From contig JANXRM010000474.1 in the NCBI GenBank assembly GCA_025353015.1, forward strand, positions 1 through 32,579: a stretch of 32,579 nt of DNA. The letters are read 5' to 3'. The stretch's first letter is position 1, and each line of letters opens with the position of its first letter. Position numbers and translations under genes: made by a program. Below, piece by piece: positions 1 to 8,090 of this stretch. Below the pieces are notes generated by a model. The model had not been told where the DNA came from and did no database searches. It saw nothing but the letters and a program-made list of their open reading frames with translations. The stretch comes from Hyphomicrobiales bacterium (lineage in GTDB: Bacteria > Pseudomonadota > Alphaproteobacteria > Rhizobiales > Hyphomicrobiaceae).

Positions 1-33
1 ACCAGCAACCGGCGCGTGGATACGGCTACGCAG

Positions 34-71
34 AAAAAAGCCGCTCCGGGAAACCGGGGCGGCCTTTTTCT
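34..71. terminator. Rho-independent terminator (bidirectional)
   Basis: A 10-bp GC-rich stem (GCCGCTCCGG with CCGGGGCGGC, one G-T wobble) closes on a 4-nt loop. It is flanked by six A's on the left and a CTTTTTCTT run on the right, so it can act as a terminator in both directions. It lies 14 bases past the stop codon of the minus-strand Ldh_2 gene and probably ends that transcript, as well as a rightward one from outside the window. Confidence 0.85.
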
Positions 72-84
72 TGGGCCGTTGATG

Positions 85-1170
85 TTACCCCAGCCGCGGG
101 ATTCCGAGCCGCTTCGCCAGCACCGCAAGGCGCGCTTGCACCTGCGGCGACAGTGGCACACCGTTGCTGGCACGATCGCGGCGGCGCACAGCCCGGTCGT
201 CGCCGGGCAGGCGGATTCGCTCGAACCCCGGCAACCGCGCCGACCGGCGCAACTCCTCCAGGTGCCGCTGCGTTTCCGCCGCGAACTGTGCCGGATCGAT
301 GAACCGCGCGATATCGAGCGCGACGATGAATTGGCCGGTGTTGGTGACGGTTTTGTTGTCGGCGTTGAAATCGACGACATCAGCGCCAACGGCCGCCCCA
401 TTGAGCGCACCAGCCAGCAGGCCCAGAACCAACGCCAACCCCGCGCCCTTGTAGCCGCCGATCGGCAGCAGCACGCCGTTAGAACCGTTGGCAGCATCCT
501 TGACTGGCACGCCGGTCGTGCGGTCGATCATCCAGCCCTCCGGCATGGCGCGGCCCGTCAGCGCGTAATTCTTCACCGTGCCGTAGGAAACGACCGTGGT
601 CGCCATGTCGATGACGACGGGATCGATGCCAGGGCCAAGCGGCAAAGCGACCGCCAACGGATTGGTGCCGAGCAACAGGTCGGTGCCGCCCCAGGGCGCC
701 ATGTGGTTGGCGCTGGCGACGGCCGAATAGATGCCGATCATACCGGCAGCCATGGGGAGCGCGGCATAAACCGAGGCCGCACCCGCATGGTTCGAGCCGC
801 GGATGCCGACCCAGGCAACGCCGGTATCCCGAGCAAGTGTGATGGCCGTGTCCGCGGCTTTCTGCATGACCAGATGGCCAAGCCCGTTGTCGCCGTCGAC
901 GCGCGCCGTGGCCGGCGCCGTGCGTGTCACCTTGATGTCAGGCTTCGGATTGAGCCCGCCCGCCTCGATGCGCTCGATATACTGCGGCAGGCGGAAAATG
1001 CCGTGCGCGTCGGCCCCGATCAGATCGGCCTCGATCATCAGCCTGGCCGCCCGCGCCGCGTCACCTGATGGCAATCCGGCCGCGTCATAGGCAGCAGTGA
1101 TGAATGTGGCGAGCTGAGCCCCGCTGAAACGGCGGTCGGCGGCAGCTGCACCTGCGTTTTGATCACTCAT
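85..1170 (-). CDS. Ldh_2 family malate/(sulfo)lactate/ureidoglycolate-type dehydrogenase
   Basis: The 361-aa protein has the usual length of the malate/L-lactate dehydrogenase family 2 (COG2055), NAD(P)-dependent cytosolic oxidoreductases acting on 2-hydroxy acids. Family signatures seen in order are ADAHGIFRLPQY near residue 54, RGSNHAGAA near 125, the APWGGTDLLLGTNPLA block near 160, DMATTVVSYG near 190 and the C-terminal PIGGYKGAGLAL. The ATG start is supported by AGGA about 8 bases upstream. It is transcribed away from the aldo/keto reductase and ends at a strong hairpin. Members use malate, lactate, sulfolactate, ureidoglycolate or 2,3-diketogulonate, and the substrate cannot be assigned from sequence. 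The catabolic neighbours (DctA, MmgE/PrpD, CoA-transferase) make a hydroxy-dicarboxylate plausible, as an inference only. Confidence 0.92.
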   Translation of the reverse strand: MSDQNAGAAAADRRFSGAQLATFITAAYDAAGLPSGDAARAARLMIEADLIGADAHGIFRLPQYIERIEAGGLNPKPDIKVTRTAPATARVDGDNGLGHLVMQKAADTAITLARDTGVAWVGIRGSNHAGAASVYAALPMAAGMIGIYSAVASANHMAPWGGTDLLLGTNPLAVALPLGPGIDPVVIDMATTVVSYGTVKNYALTGRAMPEGWMIDRTTGVPVKDAANGSNGVLLPIGGYKGAGLALVLGLLAGALNGAAVGADVVDFNADNKTVTNTGQFIVALDIARFIDPAQFAAETQRHLEELRRSARLPGFERIRLPGDDRAVRRRDRASNGVPLSPQVQARLAVLAKRLGIPRLG

Positions 1171-1374
1171 GTTTTCAATCCTGCAAAATCGCGCACCATC
1201 ATTTTGACCGAGCGTGGCCGGAGCCGATGACCTACGATGGATCGGCGATTCCAGCTAGGCGTGCATGTCAGGGTGCCTCTGTATGCACCGGGCACGGCTG
1301 GCCAAGGGTAGTCCCCAGCAGTACCATGCACGACAGAGACCCCGCCCGCACTTCGGCACCAGAGAGGCCACGAC

Positions 1375-2385
1375 ATGGACTACACGACCCTTGGGGCTAG
1401 TGGCCTGCGCGTCTCGCGGCTCTGTCTCGGCACCATGGATTTCGGCGACCGCATGGACGAGGCAACCGCAGCCCAGGTTATCGATCTGGCGCGCGAGGCC
1501 AAGGTCAATTTCATCGACACGGCAGACGCCTACAACAAGGGCGCCTCGGAAAAGATGGTCGGCAAGCTCATCGAAAAGGATCGTGCGGACTGGGTGCTGG
1601 CGACCAAGGTCGGTCAACAGGACGGCCCGGTGCACCGCAAGCAGGGCCTGTCGCGCAAATGGATGTTGCAGGCCATCGACGAAAGCCTGCAGCGGCTCGG
1701 CATCGACTATGTCGACATCTACTACATGCACCACCGCGACCGCGAGACGCCGCTGCTCGAGAGCATCGAGGCGATGCGCGATATCATCGCGTCCGGAAAA
1801 GCCAGCTACTGGGGCTTTTCCAATCACTACGGCTGGGAAATCGGTGAGATCATCCGGCTCTGCGAGCAAACCGGCACACCGCGCCCCGTCATTGCGCAAC
1901 CGATGTACAATATCGCAATGCGCATGGCCGAAAATGATTACCTGCCGGCGTGCGCCCACTACGGCATCGGCGTCGCGCCGTTCTCGCCGCTGGCTCGTGG
2001 CGCATTGTCGGGCAAATACCGCGAGGGCGCCCCGCCGCCGAACGACAGCCGCGCCGCGCGCGGCGACGCCAGCATTCTGACCCGCGATTTCAGCCCGCAG
2101 GTGTTCGCGGCCGTCGAAAAAATCCGCGGCTATGTGGCCGGGCGCGGCATGACTCCGGCAGACTTCGCGGTGCTCTGGGTACTCAACAATCGCACCGTTT
2201 CGAGCGTTATCGCCGGGCCAAGGACGGCGGAACAGTGGGCGGCCTACATCGGCGCGTTCAAGTACACGTTCACAGCGGCCGACGAGAAATTCGCCGATGG
2301 ACTGGTCGCCAAGGGCCACCCCGCGACGCCCGGGCTGATCTGGGCCCGGCATCCCCCCATGGGCCGGAAATCGATCGTCGGTTGA
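1375..2385 (+). CDS. Aldo/keto reductase
   Basis: This 336-aa protein is a soluble NADPH-dependent aldo/keto reductase with a predicted TIM barrel. The catalytic tetrad is visible: Asp48 and Tyr53 in DTADAYNKG, Lys78 in ATKVG, and His119 in the DIYYMHH strand. The N-terminal LGASGLRVSRLCLGTM and the NADPH-binding SVIAGPRTAEQ near residue 235 are also typical. The ATG is preceded by GAGAGG at about the right distance. The gene runs in the same direction as the MFS transporter that starts 75 bases downstream, so the two may be co-transcribed. The substrate, presumably an aldehyde or ketone, is unknown. The family assignment is certain; the subfamily is not. Confidence 0.94.
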   Translation: MDYTTLGASGLRVSRLCLGTMDFGDRMDEATAAQVIDLAREAKVNFIDTADAYNKGASEKMVGKLIEKDRADWVLATKVGQQDGPVHRKQGLSRKWMLQAIDESLQRLGIDYVDIYYMHHRDRETPLLESIEAMRDIIASGKASYWGFSNHYGWEIGEIIRLCEQTGTPRPVIAQPMYNIAMRMAENDYLPACAHYGIGVAPFSPLARGALSGKYREGAPPPNDSRAARGDASILTRDFSPQVFAAVEKIRGYVAGRGMTPADFAVLWVLNNRTVSSVIAGPRTAEQWAAYIGAFKYTFTAADEKFADGLVAKGHPATPGLIWARHPPMGRKSIVG

Positions 2386-2460
2386 TGGCGCGGCCGGCGC
2401 GCTGGCGCTTTTCCCCGTTGCGCCGATTCGCCATCGCACCAACCAGGAAATGCCCTGCTC

Positions 2461-3624
2461 ATGCCGCTGCTGATCTTGCTCTCACTGGCGGGCTTCGCCA
2501 GTTCGCTCGCCGTCCGCGCGCTCGACCCGTTGGTGCCGCAACTCGCCCGTGATCTCGCGAGCGACGCCGGCACGGTCGCCTTGCTCGCCTCGGCGTTCGC
2601 CTTCCCATGCGCGCTCGGGCAACCGATCCTTGGACCAGCAGGCGATGCGTTCGGCAAGGCGCGGACGATCAAGATCTGTCTGGCGTTGTTGACGGTTGGC
2701 TCCATTGCGTCGGCGTTGGCACCGTCGATCGACTTCTTGTTCGCAGCCCGGGTGCTCAGTGGATTTGCGGCCGGCGGCATCGTGCCGCTGTGCTTCGCCA
2801 TGGTCGGCGATCGCTTCGGCATGCAGGACCGCCAAGTGGCGCTATCGCGGATCCTGTCCGCCATTCTCGTCGGCCAATTGGCCGGCGCCATCGGGTCGGG
2901 CCTGATCGCCAGCGCCACGAGCTGGCGGGTTGTGTTGGGCGTGATCAGCATCGCCAGTCTTGTGGCCCTGGCGACATGCTGGCGCGGCTTGAAACCCCTA
3001 CCGCATGCGCAACGCAAACCGTTTACGATGGAGCGCGTGATCGGCAACTACGGCGTCGTCTTCGCCAATCCGCGCGCGATCGTCTGCTTCATGGCCGTGT
3101 TCGTCGAGGGCATGGCGATTTTCGGCATCCTGCCATTCCTGGCGGTCATGCTGGAGGCCGACGGTACCGGCAGCATTCGCGAGGCTGGCTTCATCATTTC
3201 AGGCATGGCGGCGGGCGGCATCCTCTATACTCTGACGGTCAAGGCCATGCTGCGCCACATCAGCATCTTCACGCTGATCCGGCTGGGCGGTATCGTCTGT
3301 TGTTTGGGCCTCGCAGCGCTGGCGCTGTTCCATGCCTGGCCGCCCAAATTCGCGGCCTTCATACTGGTCGGCTTCGGCTTCTACATGATCCACAACTCGA
3401 TCCAGACGCAGGTGACCGAGCTTGCGCCGGAGGCCCGCGGCGCTTCGATGGCGTTGCACGCCTTCTGCTTTTTCTTAGGCCAAGCCATGGGCCCGGTTCT
3501 TTATCGGCATGGCCTAGCCGGCCTTGGCGCGACGGCAACGATCGAAATCTCCGCGCTCATCATGCTCGTGCTCGGCTTTTGTACGGCTGCCGGGTTTGCA
3601 CGGCGTCAGCAGGCGGCCGAGTGA
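2461..3624 (+). CDS. MFS transporter, paralogue A
   Basis: This 387-aa protein is an inner-membrane major facilitator superfamily transporter with about 12 hydrophobic segments. An MFS loop motif follows TM2 (GPAGDAFGKAR), and a second conserved stretch near the C-terminus reads GFYMIHNSIQTQVTELAPEARG. AGGAA about 10 bases upstream supports the start, which leads directly into TM1 without a cytoplasmic tail. The protein shares its TM1 opening (RALDPLVPQ versus RACDPLLPQ) and the GFYMIHN...QT...APEARG block with the MFS gene at 8091, so the two are paralogues in one block. Such proteins are often annotated as drug or arabinose-type efflux permeases, but the substrate is unknown. In this context it could export or import an organic acid. 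Confidence 0.93.
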   Translation: MPLLILLSLAGFASSLAVRALDPLVPQLARDLASDAGTVALLASAFAFPCALGQPILGPAGDAFGKARTIKICLALLTVGSIASALAPSIDFLFAARVLSGFAAGGIVPLCFAMVGDRFGMQDRQVALSRILSAILVGQLAGAIGSGLIASATSWRVVLGVISIASLVALATCWRGLKPLPHAQRKPFTMERVIGNYGVVFANPRAIVCFMAVFVEGMAIFGILPFLAVMLEADGTGSIREAGFIISGMAAGGILYTLTVKAMLRHISIFTLIRLGGIVCCLGLAALALFHAWPPKFAAFILVGFGFYMIHNSIQTQVTELAPEARGASMALHAFCFFLGQAMGPVLYRHGLAGLGATATIEISALIMLVLGFCTAAGFARRQQAAE

Positions 3625-3795
3625 CGCGCCGATGTTGCAGTGCAATGGTGCCAGACCTTCGCAATATCGTTGAACGTCGAAATCATCACGAAATTCTGGC
3701 GAAGTTACTGGCCCAGCGTCCGCGTCCACGTTAAAATATGCCCTTGTCCATCCGGCTGCATGATCGGCCGGGCCTTAGAAAACGCGGGGGAACTT

Positions 3796-5169
3796 ATGGC
3801 AACGGCATCGACGGCCATGGCTTCGGCAGCAAGCCGAAAGCCATTTTACAGAAGCCTTTATGTGCAGGTTCTAACCGCGATCCTCTGCGGCGTCCTGCTC
3901 GGGCATTTCTATCCAGCCCTCGGCGAACAGATGAAGCCGCTCGGCGACATCTTCATCAAGATGATCAAGATGATCATCGCCCCCATCATCTTCTGCACCG
4001 TCGTGCATGGCATCGCCAGCATGCAGGACATGAAGAAGGTGGGTCGCGTCGGGCTGAAATCTCTGGCCTATTTCGAGCTGGTGACGACGCTCGCGCTCAT
4101 TATCGGACTGGTCGTTTCCAACGTGTTGCAACCCGGCGCCGGCATGAATATCGATCCAAAGGCGATCGACACGAAGGCCATTGCTGGTTTCGTCGCCAAA
4201 TCGAAGGAACAGAGCACGCTCCAGTTCCTGATGGATATCGTGCCGAACACCGTCGTCGGTGCGTTCGCGCAAGGCGAAATTCTGCAGGTCCTGTTTTTCG
4301 CCATCCTGTTTGCTTTCGGGCTACAGGGGCTCGGCGAACGCGGCAAGGTTCTGCTCGGTGTCATCGATCAGGCGAGCCACGCTTGCTTCGGCGTCGTCGG
4401 CATCATTATGAAGGTGGCGCCGATCGGGGCCTTCGGCGCCATGGCCTTCACCATCGGCAAGTATGGCGTCGCGACGTTGCTCTCGCTCGCGAAACTGATG
4501 ATCGCCTTCTACGCGACGTGCCTGATCTTCATTTTTGTCGTGCTTGGTTTCTTCGGCTGGCTGGCGGGCGCCAACATCTTCAAGTTCATCCGCTACATCA
4601 AGGAAGAGCTGTTGATCGTTCTGGGCACCTCGTCGTCGGAATCGGTACTGCCACGCATGATCGCCAAGATGGAGAACCTCGGTTGCGAAAAGTCGGTCGT
4701 CGGCCTCGTCATCCCGACCGGATATTCTTTCAATCTCGACGGCACCTGCATCTACCTGACAATGGCCGCTCTCTTCCTGGCGCAGGCCACCAATACCGAC
4801 CTCACGCTTGTCCAGCAGATCGGCATCCTGGGCATTCTGCTGCTGACGTCGAAGGGGGCTGCCGGCGTTACCGGGTCTGGATTCATCGTCCTGGCCGCGA
4901 CTTTGGCGAGCGTCGGCACAATACCGGTGGCGTCGATCGCGCTTATTCTGGGCGTCGACAGGTTCATGTCGGAGGCACGCGCCTTGACCAACCTCATCGG
5001 CAACGGCATCGCGACGTTAGTCGTTTCGAAATGGGAAGGCGCGCTGGATGTGGCACGGATGCACCGCCATCTCGACCAGGAAACCATCGACGAGGCGGAG
5101 GCACCGGAAAAGGTTCTGGTAGCCGAAGAAATTGCGGCATCAGGCGAGTTGAAGCCGGTCAAGATGTAA
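3796..5169 (+). CDS. dctA: C4-dicarboxylate transport protein DctA (Na+/H+:dicarboxylate symporter)
   Basis: The 457-aa inner-membrane protein belongs to the glutamate/dicarboxylate symporter family (SDF, GltPh fold). Its core signatures are all visible: hairpin 1 with the serine-rich [14 protein letters not shown]7 with [10 protein letters not shown], hairpin 2 with [13 protein letters not shown], and TM8 with [17 protein letters not shown], where Asp, Arg and Asn bind substrate and cation. Members import succinate, fumarate, malate and related acids. The ORF track begins at 3640, but the ATG at 3796, preceded by GGGGGAA, gives the normal DctA N-terminus and length (E. coli DctA is about 428 aa). 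No dctB/dctD regulators lie in the window and I saw no convincing sigma-54 site upstream. The next gene starts 119 bases later. Confidence 0.96.
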   Translation: MATASTAMASAASRKPFYRSLYVQVLTAILCGVLLGHFYPALGEQMKPLGDIFIKMIKMIIAPIIFCTVVHGIASMQDMKKVGRVGLKSLAYFELVTTLALIIGLVVSNVLQPGAGMNIDPKAIDTKAIAGFVAKSKEQSTLQFLMDIVPNTVVGAFAQGEILQVLFFAILFAFGLQGLGERGKVLLGVIDQASHACFGVVGIIMKVAPIGAFGAMAFTIGKYGVATLLSLAKLMIAFYATCLIFIFVVLGFFGWLAGANIFKFIRYIKEELLIVLGTSSSESVLPRMIAKMENLGCEKSVVGLVIPTGYSFNLDGTCIYLTMAALFLAQATNTDLTLVQQIGILGILLLTSKGAAGVTGSGFIVLAATLASVGTIPVASIALILGVDRFMSEARALTNLIGNGIATLVVSKWEGALDVARMHRHLDQETIDEAEAPEKVLVAEEIAASGELKPVKM

Positions 5170-5288
5170 TGGGAGGGATCGGCCGATTGCAACGCCTGGA
5201 TTGCAGGGGGCGGCAAATACCGCCTATGCTCCGCCTCAACGCTGAGAACCGGCAGCCGCACACCCTTCGATCAAGAGGAACCGCTTGC

Positions 5289-6662
5289 ATGACCGCCACC
5301 GCAGCCACCTCCGCAGCCACCTCCACGGAAGTCACCAAGGGCCTTGCCAGCTGGTCCGCCGCCTACAGTCCGAAAGCCGCGACGACGGCCGCCGATACCT
5401 GGGCGAAGCATGCCCTGCTTGATTGGTTCGCGTGCACCATCGCTGGCGCTAAAGAGCCGCTGGCCGATATCCTCGCCGAGGAATTCCGCTCCGGCGCCGG
5501 CAGCGCCTGCACGTTGATCGCGCGCGCCGCCAAGGCCTCGATCCACGACGCAGCGCTGGTCAACGGCGCGCTCTCGCACGCGCTCGACTACGACGACGTC
5601 AACCAGCTGATGGGCGGGCATCCCTCGGCGCAAGTTGCAGCAGCGGTGCTGGCCGTCGGCGAGGCCATGGGCAAGAGCGGCCGCGATACGCTGACGGCCT
5701 TTATTGCGGGCTACGAGGTCGAATGCCGGTTGGGCGAAATGGCGGGCGACAAGCACTATGACCTGGGCTTTCACGCCACCGGCACTTACGGCACGTTCGG
5801 CGCCGCCGCCGGTGCAGCCAAGTTGCTGGGCCTCGATGCCGATAAGACCGCAATAGCCCTCGGCATCGCGGCATCGCAGGCGTCCGGATTGAAGATCAAC
5901 TTCGGCACCATGACAAAGCCGTTCCATGCCGGCAAAGCTGCCCAGAACGGCCTGATGGCCGCACGTTTGGCGGCGCGTGATTTCACGGCGCGCGGCGACG
6001 CGATCGAAGCGCCGCAGGGATTTGTGGCGACGCAGGTGCCCGGCTTCAAGGCCGCCCCCGTCCGGCCCGACGCGAAAGCGCCGATGGCTGTGGAGTCCAA
6101 CCTCTTCAAGTATCACGCCGCCTGCTACCTGACGCATTCCTCGATCGAGGCTATTCGCGAACTGAAGCGCCAGCACAACATCGGCGCCGACGACATGAAA
6201 GCAATGACGCTGCGCGTCGATCCTGGTCATCTCAAGGTCTGCGATATCGCCGATCCGAAGTCGGGCCTCGAGATCAAGTTCGCGATCCGCCACCTCTCAG
6301 GCATGGCGCTCGCCGGAGAGGATACTGCAGCCCTCGGCACCTACTCGGACGCCAACGCCCATGACGATCGTTTCGTTGCGCTTCGCCAGCGCATCAAACT
6401 CGATACGAGTCCCAACCCGCAACGCCATCGCCACGGCGCCAGTGTCGCCATCGAGCTGAAGGACGGGCGCACGATCGAAATCGATCACAACGTTGGTGTG
6501 CCGGCCAAGGACGTGGCGCTGCAGGGTGAGAAGCTCGAGGCCAAGTTCCATGCGCTGGCCGAGCCGGTGATCGGCCGCGCCCGCACTAAGGCCGCAATCA
6601 CCCTCATCAACCGCTTCGAAGACTTGCCGAACCTGAAAGCGCTTATGGAGGCGGTGGCGTGA
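5289..6662 (+). CDS. MmgE/PrpD family protein (2-methylcitrate dehydratase / cis-aconitate decarboxylase-like)
   Basis: This 457-aa cytosolic protein belongs to the MmgE/PrpD superfamily, which contains 2-methylcitrate dehydratase, cis-aconitate decarboxylase and iminodisuccinate epimerase. Family blocks present are HALDYDD...GGHPSAQ near residue 100, GFHATGTYGTFGAAA near 160, the TKPFHAGKAAQNG block with its conserved Lys near 210, and FKYHAACYLTHSSIEAI near 280. The ORF track places it at the end of a 974-aa frame, but the upstream part is out-of-frame dctA sequence. The ATG at 5289 follows AAGAGGAA, which fixes the start. It sits between dctA and a CaiB/BaiF CoA-transferase, which suggests it processes an imported dicarboxylic or tricarboxylic acid. 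The reaction is unassigned; no prpB, prpC or acnB is present here. Confidence 0.93.
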   Translation: MTATAATSAATSTEVTKGLASWSAAYSPKAATTAADTWAKHALLDWFACTIAGAKEPLADILAEEFRSGAGSACTLIARAAKASIHDAALVNGALSHALDYDDVNQLMGGHPSAQVAAAVLAVGEAMGKSGRDTLTAFIAGYEVECRLGEMAGDKHYDLGFHATGTYGTFGAAAGAAKLLGLDADKTAIALGIAASQASGLKINFGTMTKPFHAGKAAQNGLMAARLAARDFTARGDAIEAPQGFVATQVPGFKAAPVRPDAKAPMAVESNLFKYHAACYLTHSSIEAIRELKRQHNIGADDMKAMTLRVDPGHLKVCDIADPKSGLEIKFAIRHLSGMALAGEDTAALGTYSDANAHDDRFVALRQRIKLDTSPNPQRHRHGASVAIELKDGRTIEIDHNVGVPAKDVALQGEKLEAKFHALAEPVIGRARTKAAITLINRFEDLPNLKALMEAVA

Positions 6663-6679
6663 AGCGCCAGCATGCCTAA

Positions 6680-6713
6680 GTCGGGTCGAGCCCTGCACTC
6701 TGCGAGACCCGAC
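6680..6713. other. Hairpin after the MmgE/PrpD gene
   Basis: A perfect 8-bp inverted repeat, GTCGGGTC and GACCCGAC, is separated by 18 bases and lies 18 bases past the stop codon. No T-run follows on either side, so an intrinsic terminator is doubtful. It could stabilise the 3' end of the upstream mRNA or be fortuitous. Confidence 0.35.
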
Positions 6714-6731
6714 ATTGGCTCAAACCGCTCA

Positions 6732-6778
6732 CCACTGACCGCTCAGCGCTGACCACTCACGACTGACCATCTGACCCC
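6732..6778. repeat. Short degenerate CTGACC-type repeats
   Basis: The hexamer CTGACC occurs four times in about 45 bases of the gap before the CoA-transferase, three times as part of a nCTGACC unit spaced by roughly 12 to 15 bases and alternating with CTCA-type words. It looks like a decayed minisatellite or slipped-strand array. No function is evident. It is worth noting because the rest of the window has almost no simple repeats. Confidence 0.5.
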
Positions 6779-6802
6779 TTTGAACTCCCGGCACCCCCAT
6801 CC

Positions 6803-8047
6803 ATGCCTCACTCCAACACCACCACTGGGGCTCTCGACGGTGTCGTCGTCATCGACCTGACCCAGATGTTGTCGGGACCGTTCGCGGCGATGATGCTGGC
6901 GGACCAGGGCGCCCGCGTTATCAAGATCGAGCCGCCGGGCGGCGACCAGACGCGTAAGTTCGGGCCATTCCGCGAGGGCCAATTGCGCATGGAGGCGGGC
7001 GGTTACGGCGGTTATTTCGCTTCGACCAACCGCAACAAGGAATCCCTTGTCGTCGATCTCAAGTCTGAAGCCGGACGCGACGTGATCCGCCGCCTCGCAG
7101 CCTCAGCCGATATCGTGATCGAGAATTTCCGCGCCGGCGTGATGGAGCGGCTCGGGCTTGGCTACGAGACGCTAGCCGAGATCAATCCACGCCTCGTCTA
7201 CGGCGCCATCCGCGGCTTCGGTGACGTACGCACGGGCAAGAGCCCCTACGGCGAATGGCCCGCGTATGACGTGGTGGCGCAGGCCATGGGCGGCATCATG
7301 GGCATCACCAGCACGGAACCCGGCGGCCAGCCCACCAAGATCGGCCCAGGAGTCGGCGACATCGTACCAGCCATGCAGTGCGCGTTCGGGTTGGTATCGG
7401 CCCTCTATCGCGCGCGCGGCACCGGTCGCGGCCAGTTCGTGGACGTTGCCATGGTCGATGGCGTCCTGGCGCTCTGCGAGCGCATCGTCTTCCAGCACGG
7501 CATCGACGGCACGGTGCCGGGACCGGAAGGCAACAGCCACCCGTTGCTCTGCCCCTATGGGCTGTTCCAGGCGAACGACGGCTGGGTCGCGATCGGCTGC
7601 CCGCATGACGATTTCTGGAAGCTGCTGGCGCGCACGATCGGCGTTGGCGAGATGGCCGACGATATCAGGTATGCGACGACGCCTGAACGTCTGAAGCGCC
7701 GCGCCGATGTGGAAGGCACTATCACCGCGTGGACGCGAGCCCGCACCAAGGCAGAGATCGCAACCGTTCTCGGCGGCAAAATTCCGTTCGGCCCCGTGCT
7801 GCAGGTGGACGAGATCTTCGCCGATCGGCACACGGCCGCGCGCGGCATGCTTGCGACCGTCGAACTCCCAGGCGTGCCGGAGCACCCGCTGACCATCGCC
7901 AATACCGCCATCAAGATGACGGACACGCCGGGAGGTGTTCGCCATCGGGCCCCCCTGACGGGCGAGCACACGGCCAAGATCCTAGGCGATTTCGGCTACT
8001 CGGCTGCCGACATAGCAGCCCTGCGCGCCAAGAAAGCCATTGCTTGA
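6803..8047 (+). CDS. CaiB/BaiF family CoA-transferase (class III)
   Basis: The 414-aa protein is a class III (formyl-CoA transferase type) CoA-transferase, which moves CoA between carboxylic acids through a covalent aspartyl intermediate. Visible features are the N-terminal VVVIDLTQMLSGPFAAMMLADQGA with KIEPPGGDQ, the NRNKESLVVDLK segment, the candidate catalytic Asp186 in GPGVGDIVPAM, and the C-terminal HRAPLTGEHT. The length is typical. Relatives act on succinyl-CoA with mesaconate, itaconate, citramalate, malate or crotonobetaine. Placed after dctA and an MmgE/PrpD gene, it most likely activates the acid this block metabolises. The acid cannot be identified from sequence, and no CitE-like lyase or enoyl-CoA hydratase is seen nearby. 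Confidence 0.95.
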   Translation: MPHSNTTTGALDGVVVIDLTQMLSGPFAAMMLADQGARVIKIEPPGGDQTRKFGPFREGQLRMEAGGYGGYFASTNRNKESLVVDLKSEAGRDVIRRLAASADIVIENFRAGVMERLGLGYETLAEINPRLVYGAIRGFGDVRTGKSPYGEWPAYDVVAQAMGGIMGITSTEPGGQPTKIGPGVGDIVPAMQCAFGLVSALYRARGTGRGQFVDVAMVDGVLALCERIVFQHGIDGTVPGPEGNSHPLLCPYGLFQANDGWVAIGCPHDDFWKLLARTIGVGEMADDIRYATTPERLKRRADVEGTITAWTRARTKAEIATVLGGKIPFGPVLQVDEIFADRHTAARGMLATVELPGVPEHPLTIANTAIKMTDTPGGVRHRAPLTGEHTAKILGDFGYSAADIAALRAKKAIA

Positions 8048-8090
8048 GTAGCACTTATGCGGCACGACGCGGCATCGCAGTTAAGTTGCA

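Noticed and set aside
16-1068. 350-aa + strand ORF over the Ldh_2 gene
   Set aside because: It is the complement of a clearly conserved dehydrogenase and has Arg/Asp-rich shadow composition.
1255-2442. 395-aa minus-strand ORF over the aldo/keto reductase
   Set aside because: It is antisense to a gene with a full catalytic tetrad and matches no family.
3625-3795. Possible sigma-54 promoter for dctA
   Set aside because: I looked for GG-N10-GC with TGGCAC and TTGC elements and found no acceptable match, so no promoter is claimed.
3738-5288. Plus-strand reading frame open across all of dctA, giving a 974-aa ORF that ends in MmgE/PrpD
   Set aside because: The first 517 codons overlap dctA in another frame and have Arg/His-rich shadow composition with no family match. 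MmgE/PrpD has its own ribosome site and ATG at 5289.
5271-6293. 340-aa minus-strand ORF over MmgE/PrpD with a Gly-rich end
   Set aside because: Shadow of the real gene; the Gly repeats come from the Ala/Thr codons of the opposite strand.
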